This document shows, in pieces, positions 42,785 through 52,208 of a stretch of 64,000 nucleotides of DNA. The first letter of the stretch is position 1. Each line of letters begins with the position of its first letter. The stretch comes from Hymenobacter volaticus. GTDB lineage: Bacteria > Bacteroidota > Bacteroidia > Cytophagales > Hymenobacteraceae. Under the pieces are notes generated by a model. The model was given only the letters and a program-made list of their open reading frames with translations. It did no database searches and was not told where the DNA came from. A program made the translations under genes and the position numbers. Location of the stretch: positions 1,713,501-1,777,500 of the forward strand of contig NZ_CP095061.1 in the NCBI RefSeq assembly GCF_022921055.1, written 5' to 3'.

Positions 42785-43621
42785 CTAAGCCGATTTAGCT
42801 ACTGGAGTTGGTGTTTTGCCGACCACGAAGTTGAGCCCGAAAAACAGGTTTTCTTTCAACAGCGAATTGGTGCGCCATATCTTCCCTTCGCGGGCCATCA
42901 ACTCCTTTGAGTTACCGTTCTTGAACATAAACGGCGGGAAAAGTCGAATGTACTGCACGTCGGCTGGGTAGATGTACAGTCCCTGTTTAGCTAATTCTTT
43001 GCGCCACGTGGCCAGATTGCGGATGTTTTCGTTGCCGAGTAGAATGTCTTTTTGGAGCTGCTCATCATAAATGGTGATGATGCGTTTATTGCCGCGGCGT
43101 AGGTAGAGCTTAAGATTCTGCACTACGTTGCCGCCGTTTTCTTCCACGATAATCAAGTTGCCAGCAGGGCGCAACGCCTGATGGAAGATGCGAAGCGCGT
43201 CTTGCAGCGGCTCGAGGTGGTGCAGCGTATCCTGGATGATAATGTGGTCGTAGGAAGCCGGAGCCGGAGGCGAATCGAATAAGTTCTCGTAGCTGTACGT
43301 GAAGCCCGATACATCACCAAACTGCGACCAGTACCGCAGGCGCTCCGGAATGTGTTTGAAGTAAAATTCTAGCGTGGTGCCGTGCACCTTATAACCGTTC
43401 AGAGCCAGAAAAATAGCGGTGGTACCATAGCCGCAGCCGCAGTCCAAGATAGCGGCTTCTCGATTGGGTAGATGATCTTGAATGTAATGTAAGCGCTGGA
43501 TAACGTACGATTTGCGAAATTCAAAGCTCGCCGGGCTTTCTAAAAACTTGTAGTAGCTAGTTAGTTGCTGATTGCTTTTTAACTCTTCTAGCAACAAATC
43601 AAAGAATTCATTAACCGTCAT
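42785..43621 (-). CDS. Class I SAM-dependent methyltransferase
   Basis: The 278-residue protein contains the Rossmann methyltransferase motif I in AAILDCGCGYGTTAIFLAL, motif II region around YKVHGTTLEF, and motif IV-like IIIQDTLHHLEPLQDALRI with RPAGNLIIVEE. It resembles methyltransferases that modify lipids, quinones or sugars; the substrate is unknown. The neighbours are polysaccharide genes on the same strand, so a sugar or lipid acceptor is possible. It is preceded by a 158-base gap and followed by the long inverted repeat. Confidence 0.82.
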   Translation of the reverse strand: MTVNEFFDLLLEELKSNQQLTSYYKFLESPASFEFRKSYVIQRLHYIQDHLPNREAAILDCGCGYGTTAIFLALNGYKVHGTTLEFYFKHIPERLRYWSQFGDVSGFTYSYENLFDSPPAPASYDHIIIQDTLHHLEPLQDALRIFHQALRPAGNLIIVEENGGNVVQNLKLYLRRGNKRIITIYDEQLQKDILLGNENIRNLATWRKELAKQGLYIYPADVQYIRLFPPFMFKNGNSKELMAREGKIWRTNSLLKENLFFGLNFVVGKTPTPVAKSA

Positions 43622-43779
43622 GGTAGGCGTAAAAAGGGGTAATGTTGGGGGTAAAAGCCACTCCGTCCGGCGAAGGTACAGTCTAAACCGAAACTCAAGT
43701 AAGCTGCGCCCTGAGTTCTGAGCACCTAACCTAGGTTGGACCTGCAGTAGCTGCTACTGCCACGCAGTGGTTTTGGTGA

Positions 43780-45258
43780 CTACTGCTGCTCAGTAGCAGG
43801 TAGTTGAACAGCCTCGTCTGCTTCGTCTTCCTGCCAAAACTGTATGCGCATGAGCACGGCCAAAGAAATGTAATAAAGCGAACCAATCTTATCGACCTCC
43901 AGCAACTCGTTGAGCAGCAAGTGAAAAACGATAACCACAAAAGAAAGACCCGCCGCCATAACCAGGTTCTGCTGCTGCGCACTACGGGCGCGGTGGTAAA
44001 TCCGCTCGATTAGCACAAGGGTAGCAAAGACCAACACTGTGAACAAGACAAACCCAGGTATGCCTTGCTCAGCTAGTTGCAGCAGAAAATAATTGTGCGT
44101 AGTCGATTTCTCGGGGTTGTCGCTCACATAGGTTTGAAAGCTCCTAACCGTGTAGCGTTTGTATTCGGGATAAAAGGTAGACGGGCCGCTGCCTATGATC
44201 GGTTTCTCAATGATCATGTGAGCTGCCGCCACCCAACGGTACACCCGCTCCATGCCAGAAACGTCTTCTAGATTATAGGTAGCTTCGAGGTGCTTCTGGA
44301 AGTTGTTGCCGTAGAAGATCGTCTTCTCATAGTCGGGGGCGTACTCCATGTAGTTGTTGCCGCTAATGAAGTAGTTAACGCCGAGTATAGTGGCCAATGT
44401 AGCGCCTACCAAGGTTATTTTGGTGAGACGCAGGCGGATAACCCAATAGTACAGTACCGCCACAATGAGCGCCAATACCGAAGCACGGGTATAGGAAAGT
44501 GATACTCCCGCCACCGCTAAAAAGAAGGCGATATACCATAGCCGCCGGCTTTTTTTTGAAACGGCGTCGCGAGCAGCAAAGAAGGCGTATGGGGCGAGTA
44601 GTGCCGCGGCTGCCGCGTAAATCACGTGGTTGCGGTAGAAAGGCTGAATAGCTACGTTGATAGTATCAAAGCCGAAACCCATTCCCGCGTGCCGCACCAT
44701 AGTATAAACAACAGTGATGCTTACTCCTACGCCATAAAAGGCTACAAAGCGCCATACATCGCGTGGGGTACGTACTAAAGCCATCGTTACAAACACAAAG
44801 GGTACGATATACCACGTTTTGGCTAGTAAGTATTTGATAGACTTCAGCGTGTCCACGGAAGAAATTGTTGAAGCTACGGACCACAGCAACGCAGCTCCAA
44901 TGAGCAGCACGAGGGGATGTCGCCAAAGCCGACCTGGTACTTGGCTGCGCCCTAGCAACACATTAACGGTAAAACAACCCAGCAGGACAAGCATTAGTGG
45001 CTCTGAAGGCACATCCATGCTTAGGCCTGCGGGCAGTTGTACTTCGCGTGAAAAAGCCAGTGTACCCAGCAATAGATAGTAGACCCAGCGCCAGTCAATG
45101 AGCAAAACCGCAGCACCTAGCACTGCCGCCGGCAGGGCCAACCACCCAATGGAGTCGGAGGCAATGGTGCCTACTCCGGCCACAAGCACTACCACCACAA
45201 ACGCCATGAACAAGCGTTGATCGGAGTTTTGAGGACGTAGCGAAGCGAGAAAATTCAT
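43780..45258 (-). CDS. O-antigen ligase/polymerase family membrane protein (Wzy-like)
   Basis: The 492-residue protein has 10 to 12 predicted hydrophobic segments and a large periplasmic loop, with SYTRASVLALIVAVLYYW and the loop motif PIIGSGPSTFYPEYKRYTV leading to STTHNYFLLQLAEQGIPGFVLF. HNxxL and the preceding Arg/Gly pattern mark the O-antigen ligase (WaaL/Wzy) family. It either polymerises repeat units or ligates them to a carrier. The start chosen is ATG 45258 (MNFLASLRPQNS); ATG 45294 would add 12 residues. It follows the Wzz-like gene by 105 bases on the same strand. Confidence 0.85.
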   Translation of the reverse strand: MNFLASLRPQNSDQRLFMAFVVVVLVAGVGTIASDSIGWLALPAAVLGAAVLLIDWRWVYYLLLGTLAFSREVQLPAGLSMDVPSEPLMLVLLGCFTVNVLLGRSQVPGRLWRHPLVLLIGAALLWSVASTISSVDTLKSIKYLLAKTWYIVPFVFVTMALVRTPRDVWRFVAFYGVGVSITVVYTMVRHAGMGFGFDTINVAIQPFYRNHVIYAAAAALLAPYAFFAARDAVSKKSRRLWYIAFFLAVAGVSLSYTRASVLALIVAVLYYWVIRLRLTKITLVGATLATILGVNYFISGNNYMEYAPDYEKTIFYGNNFQKHLEATYNLEDVSGMERVYRWVAAAHMIIEKPIIGSGPSTFYPEYKRYTVRSFQTYVSDNPEKSTTHNYFLLQLAEQGIPGFVLFTVLVFATLVLIERIYHRARSAQQQNLVMAAGLSFVVIVFHLLLNELLEVDKIGSLYYISLAVLMRIQFWQEDEADEAVQLPATEQQ

Positions 45259-45363
45259 AAAAATCAAGGAATAGTGAAGCAGCCTGTAGAACAACTAGGG
45301 CAGAGCAAAGCCACCATCCTAAGCGTGAGTTCACGCTACTGGTTCCCTATTTTATTGTAGCTA

Positions 45364-46437
45364 TTACCGGGTTCTGCCCATGCTCAGATTGCCCCGATAC
45401 AGCTCTAGAAGAGTAATAAAGGCCACTGATAACGCAAACGTAATGAGGACGGCTGAAGCAACCACGAGCCAGCGAACAGGCTTGGATTTCTTGGTAGCAG
45501 GATAAGCTTCTTGCACTACATAGATGCTTGAGATTCTGCCGCTGATACCTACTCGCGCTGTTTCGTAAGCGCTACGGGCACTAATCAGTCGATTTTGTAG
45601 ATCGGTGAAGCGAGCAAAGAGCGTGCTGATCTGATCGAAGCCAGCGCTGTAGCTTTCCAGATTGAATATGTTGCCGCCATCTGTTTTGGTAAGGCCGCGC
45701 AAAGCGCGCCGAAGACCGGCTGCCTTGCTGCTGTTGCCTTCGCCTTCAGCACGACGCAATTCTTCTTCGGTCTCAATGATTTCCTTCGCTAGATAACGTG
45801 ACTCTAGTGTTAACCCGTAGATGCCGTAACGGCGTCGACCTGCTATCAGGCTGTCGTAAGTAGCTTTGTACTCGCGCTCCAAAAAACTCCGTCGCTGGGC
45901 ATACAACTCTAGCACCTTGCGCCGGTTAGCCAGCGTAAGCTGCTGATTGACTGAGTCTATGCTTTGTACGAGGGCATTGGCAATACGCGCTGCGAGTATT
46001 TTGTCTTTGTCTTCAAAGGTTAGTTCAATAGCATCCCGGTCATTGTGCACGATTTTGAGGTTGCCAGCAAATTCATCAAGCGCAGCTTGGTCAGCTCCGT
46101 CGTTGCCAACAGGACCAGACTTATAATGCTCGTGCAGTTTAAAGCGCTTTATGATTTGCTCGGCCACTGGCTGTGACTCGCCAATGGTAATTACCCGATC
46201 CAAGTCTTCTGTACGGCCTCCTAATTCTAGCTTGCCTCCTTCTGAAACAATTCGGTCTGGGTCAGTGGTTTGAGGATTAGTCGGATAGAAGACGGTTGTC
46301 GACTTATAAATGTTGGGCAGCATTAAGGCTACCACTGCACTTACTACCATGGCGAGCAGTAAGGCCCCTAACACCAATGATTTCCAACGATTGATAACAG
46401 GCCACAGGCCTAAAAGCGAATAGGTGGGGGATGACAT
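45364..46437 (-). CDS. Wzz-type polysaccharide chain-length/co-polymerase protein
   Basis: The 357-residue protein has a short cytoplasmic N-terminus and a first membrane helix (SLVLGALLLAMVVSAVVALML). A long coiled periplasmic region follows (VLELYAQRRSFLEREYKATYDSL, IIETEEELRRAEGEG), and a second helix near the C-terminus (WLVVASAVLITFALSVAFITLLEL) preceded by KKSKPVRW. This is the Wzz/chain-length determinant layout and lacks a tyrosine kinase domain. It would control the length of the polymer made by the Wzy-like protein downstream. I chose the ATG at 46437 (MSSPTYSLLG). Confidence 0.87.
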   Translation of the reverse strand: MSSPTYSLLGLWPVINRWKSLVLGALLLAMVVSAVVALMLPNIYKSTTVFYPTNPQTTDPDRIVSEGGKLELGGRTEDLDRVITIGESQPVAEQIIKRFKLHEHYKSGPVGNDGADQAALDEFAGNLKIVHNDRDAIELTFEDKDKILAARIANALVQSIDSVNQQLTLANRRKVLELYAQRRSFLEREYKATYDSLIAGRRRYGIYGLTLESRYLAKEIIETEEELRRAEGEGNSSKAAGLRRALRGLTKTDGGNIFNLESYSAGFDQISTLFARFTDLQNRLISARSAYETARVGISGRISSIYVVQEAYPATKKSKPVRWLVVASAVLITFALSVAFITLLELYRGNLSMGRTR

Positions 46438-46603
46438 ACAAGCGAAAAAAGACAACCACAAAGCAGTGCCAGGGTTCCAACACTACCACAACGAGGCAAA
46501 TCTAGCTGGAAAAAGTGTTAAATGAGTAGTTGCGGAAAATCGAGCCGGCGAGTTAGGACAGAGAAGGTAACAAGGTATGGCCTATAGAGCCGAATAGGTA
46601 ATA

Positions 46604-48085
46604 ATGCCTTGGTTGGTGCTTGTGCAAGCGGCTGAACCCCTACTTTTGCGCTCCCCTTCCTTCACATTCGCGCCTATCAAACGCTTTTTCGGAAATATTA
46701 GTCTCGTTGTGCTGCTCAACTTGCTGGTGAAGCCCGGCTGGGTGCTGGTTGAGAATCTGGTGCAAGACCGTTTAGGACATCAGGCCTTCGGGACGTTTAC
46801 GACGCTCTTCATTCTAGCTAGCGTCATGGCGGCTGTGTCGGACCTTGGTACCACGCAACTTACTACCAAGCGCGTTGCCGCTTCCCCGAGTTCCTGACGG
46901 AATACTTTCCCACCTTGGTACCCTAAAAAGCGGGCTGTCGGTGCTGTTTCTTGGATTGTGCTGATGATAGGGTGGGCATTGAATTATCCGCTCACGTTAC
47001 TGGCCCTGACAACTATAGGTATGATGGTGGCTCAGTACACGCAATTTTTGCGCGGGGTATTGCAGGCGCATCAACGCTTCAATACCGATGCGCTGCTGTC
47101 GGTACTGGAGAAGGTGCTGCTGCTAGGGCTTGTGCTGGCACTCATTCCTATTGGTATTACGCTCAATAATTACGTAGTGGCCCGTTCTATTGCCATTGGG
47201 TTTACGTTTGTGGTGCTTTACGCATTAATAAAGCGACTTTACGGGCGGGTAAAGATGCAGATGCGTTGGGACCAAGCTCGCACAGTGCTCCGTGCAAGCC
47301 TGCCGTTGGCCCTGATTACGCTGGTATACGGCCTCAACGAGCGAATTGACATGCTGATGCTCGAACGCATGGTATCGGCCAAAGAAGTTAGCTACTACGC
47401 CGCCGCATACCGTTGGGGCGACACGGTAATGATGTACCTCTGGACGCTGCTGCCGCTGTTCTTTGCCAAATTCGCTTATGCCACCGACCGGCCCGACGAG
47501 CAACGCGACGTGCTGTGGTTCGGACAGCGTGTTGTGACGGTGCCTATGTTATTGATCTGCGCTTTTGTTTTGTTTCGGGGTGAAGTACTTTTTTGGCAGT
47601 TCAAGCATAGCACGGTTGTAGAAATCAGCCGCATGGTCCTGTGTTTGAAAATTTTGTTTGGAAGCGTAGTGGTGCACGCCTTTTTCGCCATCTATAGCAC
47701 TTTGCTCACAAGTACCAACCACGAGCGGGCCGTGAGTTGGCTGGTAGTGGCTAGTACGGTGCTGAATGTGGTGCTAAACTTACTGTTGCTACCATCGCTC
47801 GGAGCCGTAGCGGGGGCCATCAATACGCTGGTGTGCGCTGTGTTTGTGTCGGCCGGTTATGTGTGGCTGGTGCAAAGACGTACGGGCGTGCCCGTACCCT
47901 GGAACTGGATAGCCCGGCTAGGATTGGCTTTCGGACTGCTTTGTACTGTATGGTACGGACTACAAACCGAACTGGTATTGCATTGGCTGCTAGAATCGGT
48001 GGTAGCTAGCGTGGCTTTTGTTGGTATCCTGTTTCTGGTCGGTGTAGTTCGTATTTCGGAACTTCGCAAGCTGCTGCAAAGATGA
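46604..48085 (+). pseudogene. Polysaccharide flippase (Wzx/MATE-like), three one-base frame breaks
   Basis: The N-terminal frame (MPWLVLV, RFFGNISLVVLLNLLVKPGWVLVENLVQD, SDLGTTQLTTKRVAA) stops at 46897. The C-terminal frame (from VLMIGWALNYPLTLLAL) is open from 46958 to 48085, with YGLNERIDMLMLERMVSAKEVSYYAAAYRW. Between them FPEFLTEYFPTLVP is read in the -1 frame and LKSGLSVLFLG in the -2 frame. Three added bases, near 46880, 46921-46923 and 46956-46957, restore one protein of roughly 494 residues with about 12 helices. The family exports lipid-linked sugars. It is divergent from wzz. The cluster of three breaks in about 80 bases is unusual. Confidence 0.78.
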
Positions 48086-48195
48086 GAGGGCAGTGGTGAG
48101 TTGATTCATTAACGGCATGTTTGCACCAGCTGAACGTGCTATTTCCCCGCTCATTACCTTCCCGAACCACAATTTTACTCTGACTACTTCACCTC

Positions 48196-49341
48196 TTGGA
48201 CATAGCCGTCAATACTCGCTTTCTGCTTCCTGGCGACCATCTGGAGGGTATTGGGCGCTTTACATTCGAGACGCTGAAGCGGATGGTAGCCGCGCATCCC
48301 GAGCACACGTTCCATTTTCTGTTCGATAGGGCATTTGATTCGCGTTACTTATTCGGGCCCAACGTCGTGCCGCACGTGTTGTTTCCGCCAGCGCGGCACC
48401 CTTTTTTGTGGGTGGCGTGGTTTGAGGGGGCAGTAGCATGGTGGCTGCGACGGCACCGCCCGGCCGTGTTCTTCAGTCCCGACGGCTACACAACGTTGGC
48501 TACCCGGGTGCCACGCGTGACGGTGATGCACGATTTGGCATTCGAGCATTTCCCAGAGCATATGAGCGTGCTCGAACACAAGTACTATCAGCATTTCGCC
48601 CCGCGCTTCGCCCGGGCTTCCGAGCAACTCATAGCCGTATCGGCGGCGACCAAGCAGGATATAGTGCAGTCGTATGGGGTGCCGGGGGCGACTATTCAGG
48701 TTGTTTACAATGCGGCTGACGCTCATTTCCGGCCATTACCGGCCGCCGTGCAGCAAGCTACACGGGAGCGTTTTGCAGCGGGTAAACCATATTTCTTGTT
48801 TGTAGGCGCTCTGCATCCGCGTAAAAACTTAGTAAACCTGCTCAAAGCTTTCGATGAGTTCAAGCAGCAGACTAATGCGGATGTCAAACTGTTGGTTGTG
48901 GGACGGACGGCCTGGAAAGCGGGACCCATGTTCGACGCGTACCAGCAGATGCAATACCGCCACGATGTGCACCTCACCGGCCGCGTGTCCGAGGAAGAAT
49001 TGGTGCAGCTGTATGCGGCAGCTTTAGCGACGGTGTACGTGCCTTATTTCGAGGGTTTTGGTATTCCCATCATCGAGGCGCAATCCTGTGCTTCGCCCGT
49101 AGTTACTGCTGACCGTAGTTCCATGCCCGAAGTGGCCGGCGGTGCAGCTTTGCTCGTCGATCCGTTTAGCCCTGCTGCCATTTCGGGCGCTTTAGTACGA
49201 ATCTGGCAAGAGCCAGAACTACGGCAAGAACTGGTAGAGAAAGGGTTGCAGAACATACAACGGTTTTCTTGGGATAAAAGCGCCGAGGCTTTATGGGAAG
49301 CTATTATCTCTGTTAGTAACCTGAAAAATGTAAAGCCTTAA
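48196..49341 (+). CDS. Glycosyltransferase family 4
   Basis: The 381-residue protein has a TTG start at 48196; the N-terminus IAVNTRFLLPGDHLEGIGRFTFETL is typical of this GT4 subgroup, where an ATG is usual. The C-terminal half has FVGALHPRKNLVNLLKAF, HLTGRVSEEELVQLYAAALATVYVPYFEGFGIPIIEAQSCASPVVT and the E-x7-E region. It is a retaining GT-B enzyme that transfers a nucleotide-activated sugar. It follows the flippase gene and is probably part of the same polysaccharide cluster. The donor is unknown. Confidence 0.88.
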   Translation: MDIAVNTRFLLPGDHLEGIGRFTFETLKRMVAAHPEHTFHFLFDRAFDSRYLFGPNVVPHVLFPPARHPFLWVAWFEGAVAWWLRRHRPAVFFSPDGYTTLATRVPRVTVMHDLAFEHFPEHMSVLEHKYYQHFAPRFARASEQLIAVSAATKQDIVQSYGVPGATIQVVYNAADAHFRPLPAAVQQATRERFAAGKPYFLFVGALHPRKNLVNLLKAFDEFKQQTNADVKLLVVGRTAWKAGPMFDAYQQMQYRHDVHLTGRVSEEELVQLYAAALATVYVPYFEGFGIPIIEAQSCASPVVTADRSSMPEVAGGAALLVDPFSPAAISGALVRIWQEPELRQELVEKGLQNIQRFSWDKSAEALWEAIISVSNLKNVKP

Positions 49342-49514
49342 GCCGTCCTGTTTGATCTGGCGTCCGCTTGCCGAAATATGTTGCCGGCAAAGGTTGTGTT
49401 GCTACCTCAACGATTTAAGTGAAATGCTTGGTGCGCTCAGCATGACGACCAAAACTGATTTTCAAACTCTATAGCAGCTTTTTTACTATTCATTCTTAAT
49501 CTTTCGTTGACTTT

Positions 49515-50147
49515 ATGCGCGTGCACCGTCTTCCTAAACTCTTGCAACGCTTGCTGCCTCATACAGAATGGCGGGGGCCGGTACCGGAAGGCAAAAAACC
49601 GCTCTACCTCACTTTCGACGATGGTCCGATTCCCGAGGAAACCCCTTTTGTGCTAGAGCAATTAGCCGCTTATAATGCACACGCTACGTTCTTTTGTGTG
49701 GGTCAAAACTTGGAGCGCCATGCGGATGTGGCCCGGCAAGTGCTGGGCGCCGGGCACCGCCTCGCCAATCACACGCACCACCACGTAAGCGGCTGGCAAT
49801 TGCCGGTGCCTGCTTACCTAGCCGAAGTGCAGCAGTGCCAGCAAGTCTTGGAGGCATTCGGCGAAGTGCCCCGTCCGCTGTTGCGCCCACCTTACGGGCG
49901 CATAACGCGGGCCCAAGCGGCTGCACTGCATTCCCACTACCGCCTAATTATGTGGGACGTGCTGACTTATGATTATGACGCTAGTTATCCTGCCGAAATT
50001 TGCTTTCAGGAAGCGTTAACCTACACCCGGCCCGGTTCCATCGTCGTTTTCCACGACAGCCAAAAAGCCCGCCGCAACCTGCGTGCGGTGCTGCCCCGTT
50101 ACCTAGATGCCTGCGCCGCACAAGGCTATTCGTTTGAGGTGTTGTAA
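49515..50147 (+). CDS. Polysaccharide deacetylase (NodB domain)
   Basis: The 210-residue protein carries the carbohydrate esterase family 4 motifs in order: LTFDDGPIPEETPFVL (Asp-Asp), ATFFCVGQNLERHADVA, LANHTHHHVSGW (metal His), RPLLRPPYGRITRAQ, and IVVFHDSQKARRN. Such enzymes remove N- or O-acetyl groups from chitin-like sugars or peptidoglycan. No signal peptide is evident, so it may be cytoplasmic or use another route. It lies between GT4 and GT2 genes of the polysaccharide cluster. Confidence 0.9.
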   Translation: MRVHRLPKLLQRLLPHTEWRGPVPEGKKPLYLTFDDGPIPEETPFVLEQLAAYNAHATFFCVGQNLERHADVARQVLGAGHRLANHTHHHVSGWQLPVPAYLAEVQQCQQVLEAFGEVPRPLLRPPYGRITRAQAAALHSHYRLIMWDVLTYDYDASYPAEICFQEALTYTRPGSIVVFHDSQKARRNLRAVLPRYLDACAAQGYSFEVL

Positions 50148-50212
50148 CCCTAAGTGGAAGTTGGTGTTACAGTCTGGCGTAGTTTGTTGTTAGAGGCATT
50201 TCATTCTCGAAC

Positions 50213-51316
50213 TTGTTGCTTTTCCTTTCCATTTTTCTGGTCGGCTGGTTCCTGATTCTGGCAACGTCCACACTGCTTTTTGCCGCGCGGCCGGGCAGCC
50301 AACCAGGGGCATTGCCGACACCACTGCCGCGCGTAAGTATCTTGATTGCCGCCCGCAACGAGGAAGCTGCTATTGCCCGCTGCCTGACCGCTATCCGTCA
50401 ACTCGATTATCCGGCGCATCTGCTCGAAGTTCTGCTCGGCGACGATGCCTCCACCGATGCTACTAGCGCCGTGGCTGCCCAAACCATGCACGGTTTTGCG
50501 GGCAGTTTCCGCATTCTACCCATCCAAGCAACGTTAGGGTTGGCCCGCGGCAAAGCCAACGTGCTGGCCCACCTCACCCGCACTGCTACCACCGACTTCT
50601 TCTTTATCACCGACGCCGACATTGCCGTGCCGCGCACGTGGGTACAAGGCTTGCTGGCCCATACGGCCCCCGGCATAGGCACCGTTACGGGCCTCACGCT
50701 GGTAGACGGCCCGCGCCTATTCGACAAACTACAGGGCCTCGACTGGCTGATGTCGTTGGGGCTGGTGCAGGTGGTGTCGGATCAGGGGCGGCCCGTTACG
50801 GCTATGGGCAACAACATGCTCATCACGCGGGAAGCGTACCAAGCCACGGGTGGCTACGAAAACCTGCCGTTTTCCGTCACCGAAGACTATGAGTTGTTCC
50901 GTGCTACCATCCGGTTGGGGTTCGGTTACCGCATCATTTTCCGGCCGGAGGTGTTAGCAGCTTCCTTGCCTATGCACACCTTCGGAAACCTACTGCACCA
51001 GCGCCGCCGCTGGATGCGCGGGGCCGAAAGCTTGCCGCGGTGGCTACGCATCGGGTTGCTTTACCACGCGGGCTTCTATCCGGCTTTGCTACTGCTGGTG
51101 TGGGTGGCCGGGCCAGCAGTGGCCGGATGGGTGCTGGTAATCAAAATGACGTTGCAAGGCGCGTTGGCTTACTTCAGTTTCCGCCGCGCTGGCCGTCGTG
51201 CCCCGTTGTGGCTGATGCCCTTGTTCGAACTTTACTCTTTCACGCTCACTTTTGCCATCACCATCTTTCGCCTCCTGCCAATTTCCTTTGATTGGAAAGG
51301 CCGGCGCTACACCTAA
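50213..51316 (+). CDS. Membrane glycosyltransferase family 2
   Basis: The 367-residue protein starts at a TTG (LLLFLSIFLVGWFLILATSTLLFAARPG), giving a leading membrane helix. The GT-A domain has VSILIAARNEEAAIARCL, LLGDDASTDATSAV, FFITDADIAVPRTW, MGNNMLITREAYQATGGYE and LLHQRRRWMRGAE (Q/RxxRW). Two or three C-terminal helices follow. It resembles the GT2 protein at 37852 in layout. The donor and product are unknown. The true start could lie upstream, but no ATG is present in frame. Confidence 0.84.
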   Translation: MLLFLSIFLVGWFLILATSTLLFAARPGSQPGALPTPLPRVSILIAARNEEAAIARCLTAIRQLDYPAHLLEVLLGDDASTDATSAVAAQTMHGFAGSFRILPIQATLGLARGKANVLAHLTRTATTDFFFITDADIAVPRTWVQGLLAHTAPGIGTVTGLTLVDGPRLFDKLQGLDWLMSLGLVQVVSDQGRPVTAMGNNMLITREAYQATGGYENLPFSVTEDYELFRATIRLGFGYRIIFRPEVLAASLPMHTFGNLLHQRRRWMRGAESLPRWLRIGLLYHAGFYPALLLLVWVAGPAVAGWVLVIKMTLQGALAYFSFRRAGRRAPLWLMPLFELYSFTLTFAITIFRLLPISFDWKGRRYT

Positions 51317-51401
51317 AGGCGCTACTTGTTGCTTGGAAATTGCCGAGTGCACTCCCGAATTCCACCACGCTACAACCCGCCATTGCCCCTAACTAGCCAA
51401 C

Positions 51402-52175
51402 ATGATACTAGCTGATTCGCACGCCCACGTTTACTCCGAGCAGTTCAAACCAGACCAAGATGCCATGCTGAACCGCGCCTACGAGGCCGGTGTGCAAACT
51501 ATCTATATGCCCAATATCGACCACACCAGCATCGACGTGATGCTGGAAACGGAAGCGCGCTTCCCGCAGCAGTGCCACCCCATGATGGGCTTACACCCGT
51601 GTTCGGTAGGAAAATACTTTGAAAAGCAGCTCTACGAAGTGGAAGAATGGCTCGGCAAGCGCCCATTTGCCGCAGTAGGGGAGTGCGGCATCGACTTGTA
51701 TTGGGACAAAACACTTCTGGCCGAGCAGCAAGAAGCCCTGCGGATTCAAATAGCTATGGCTAAGCAGCACAAGTTGCCGCTAGTGCTCCACACTCGCGAC
51801 GCCTTTCGCGAAACCGCCGACCTCATCGAAGCGGCACAAGATGGTACGTTGCGCGGCGTGTTCCACTGCTTTTCCGGGTCCAAAGAAGAGGCCGAAGAAG
51901 TTATTCGGCTAGGCTTCAAGCTCGGCATAGGCGGCGTGGCAACCTTCAAGAACGGCGGCCTCGACAAGACCCTGCCCGGCATAGCCCTAGAGCACCTGCT
52001 CCTCGAAACCGACTGCCCTTACCTAGCCCCCATGCCGCACCGTGGCAAGCGCAACGAGCCAGCCTATCTGCCCCTAATAGCCCGCCGCGTAGCCGACATC
52101 CTAGGCAAAGACGAGGAAGAAGTAGTGGAAGCTACCACGCGCAACACCGAAGCGCTGTTTGTAGCCGGCGTATAA
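51402..52175 (+). CDS. tatD: TatD family metal-dependent hydrolase
   Basis: The 257-residue TIM-barrel protein keeps the metal ligands: ILADSHAHVYSEQF, GECGIDLYWDKTLLAEQQEALRIQI, LPLVLHTRDAFRE, FHCFSGSKEEAEEVI and LLLETDCPYLAPMPHRGKRNEP. TatD enzymes are 3'-5' exonucleases acting on DNA and RNA in repair and turnover. It is convergent with the GH28 gene at a distance of 33 bases; no hairpin is obvious in between. Confidence 0.92.
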   Translation: MILADSHAHVYSEQFKPDQDAMLNRAYEAGVQTIYMPNIDHTSIDVMLETEARFPQQCHPMMGLHPCSVGKYFEKQLYEVEEWLGKRPFAAVGECGIDLYWDKTLLAEQQEALRIQIAMAKQHKLPLVLHTRDAFRETADLIEAAQDGTLRGVFHCFSGSKEEAEEVIRLGFKLGIGGVATFKNGGLDKTLPGIALEHLLLETDCPYLAPMPHRGKRNEPAYLPLIARRVADILGKDEEEVVEATTRNTEALFVAGV

Positions 52176-52208
52176 ACCACGCCCTTTCCAGAATAAAGTA
52201 GAGCCTCG

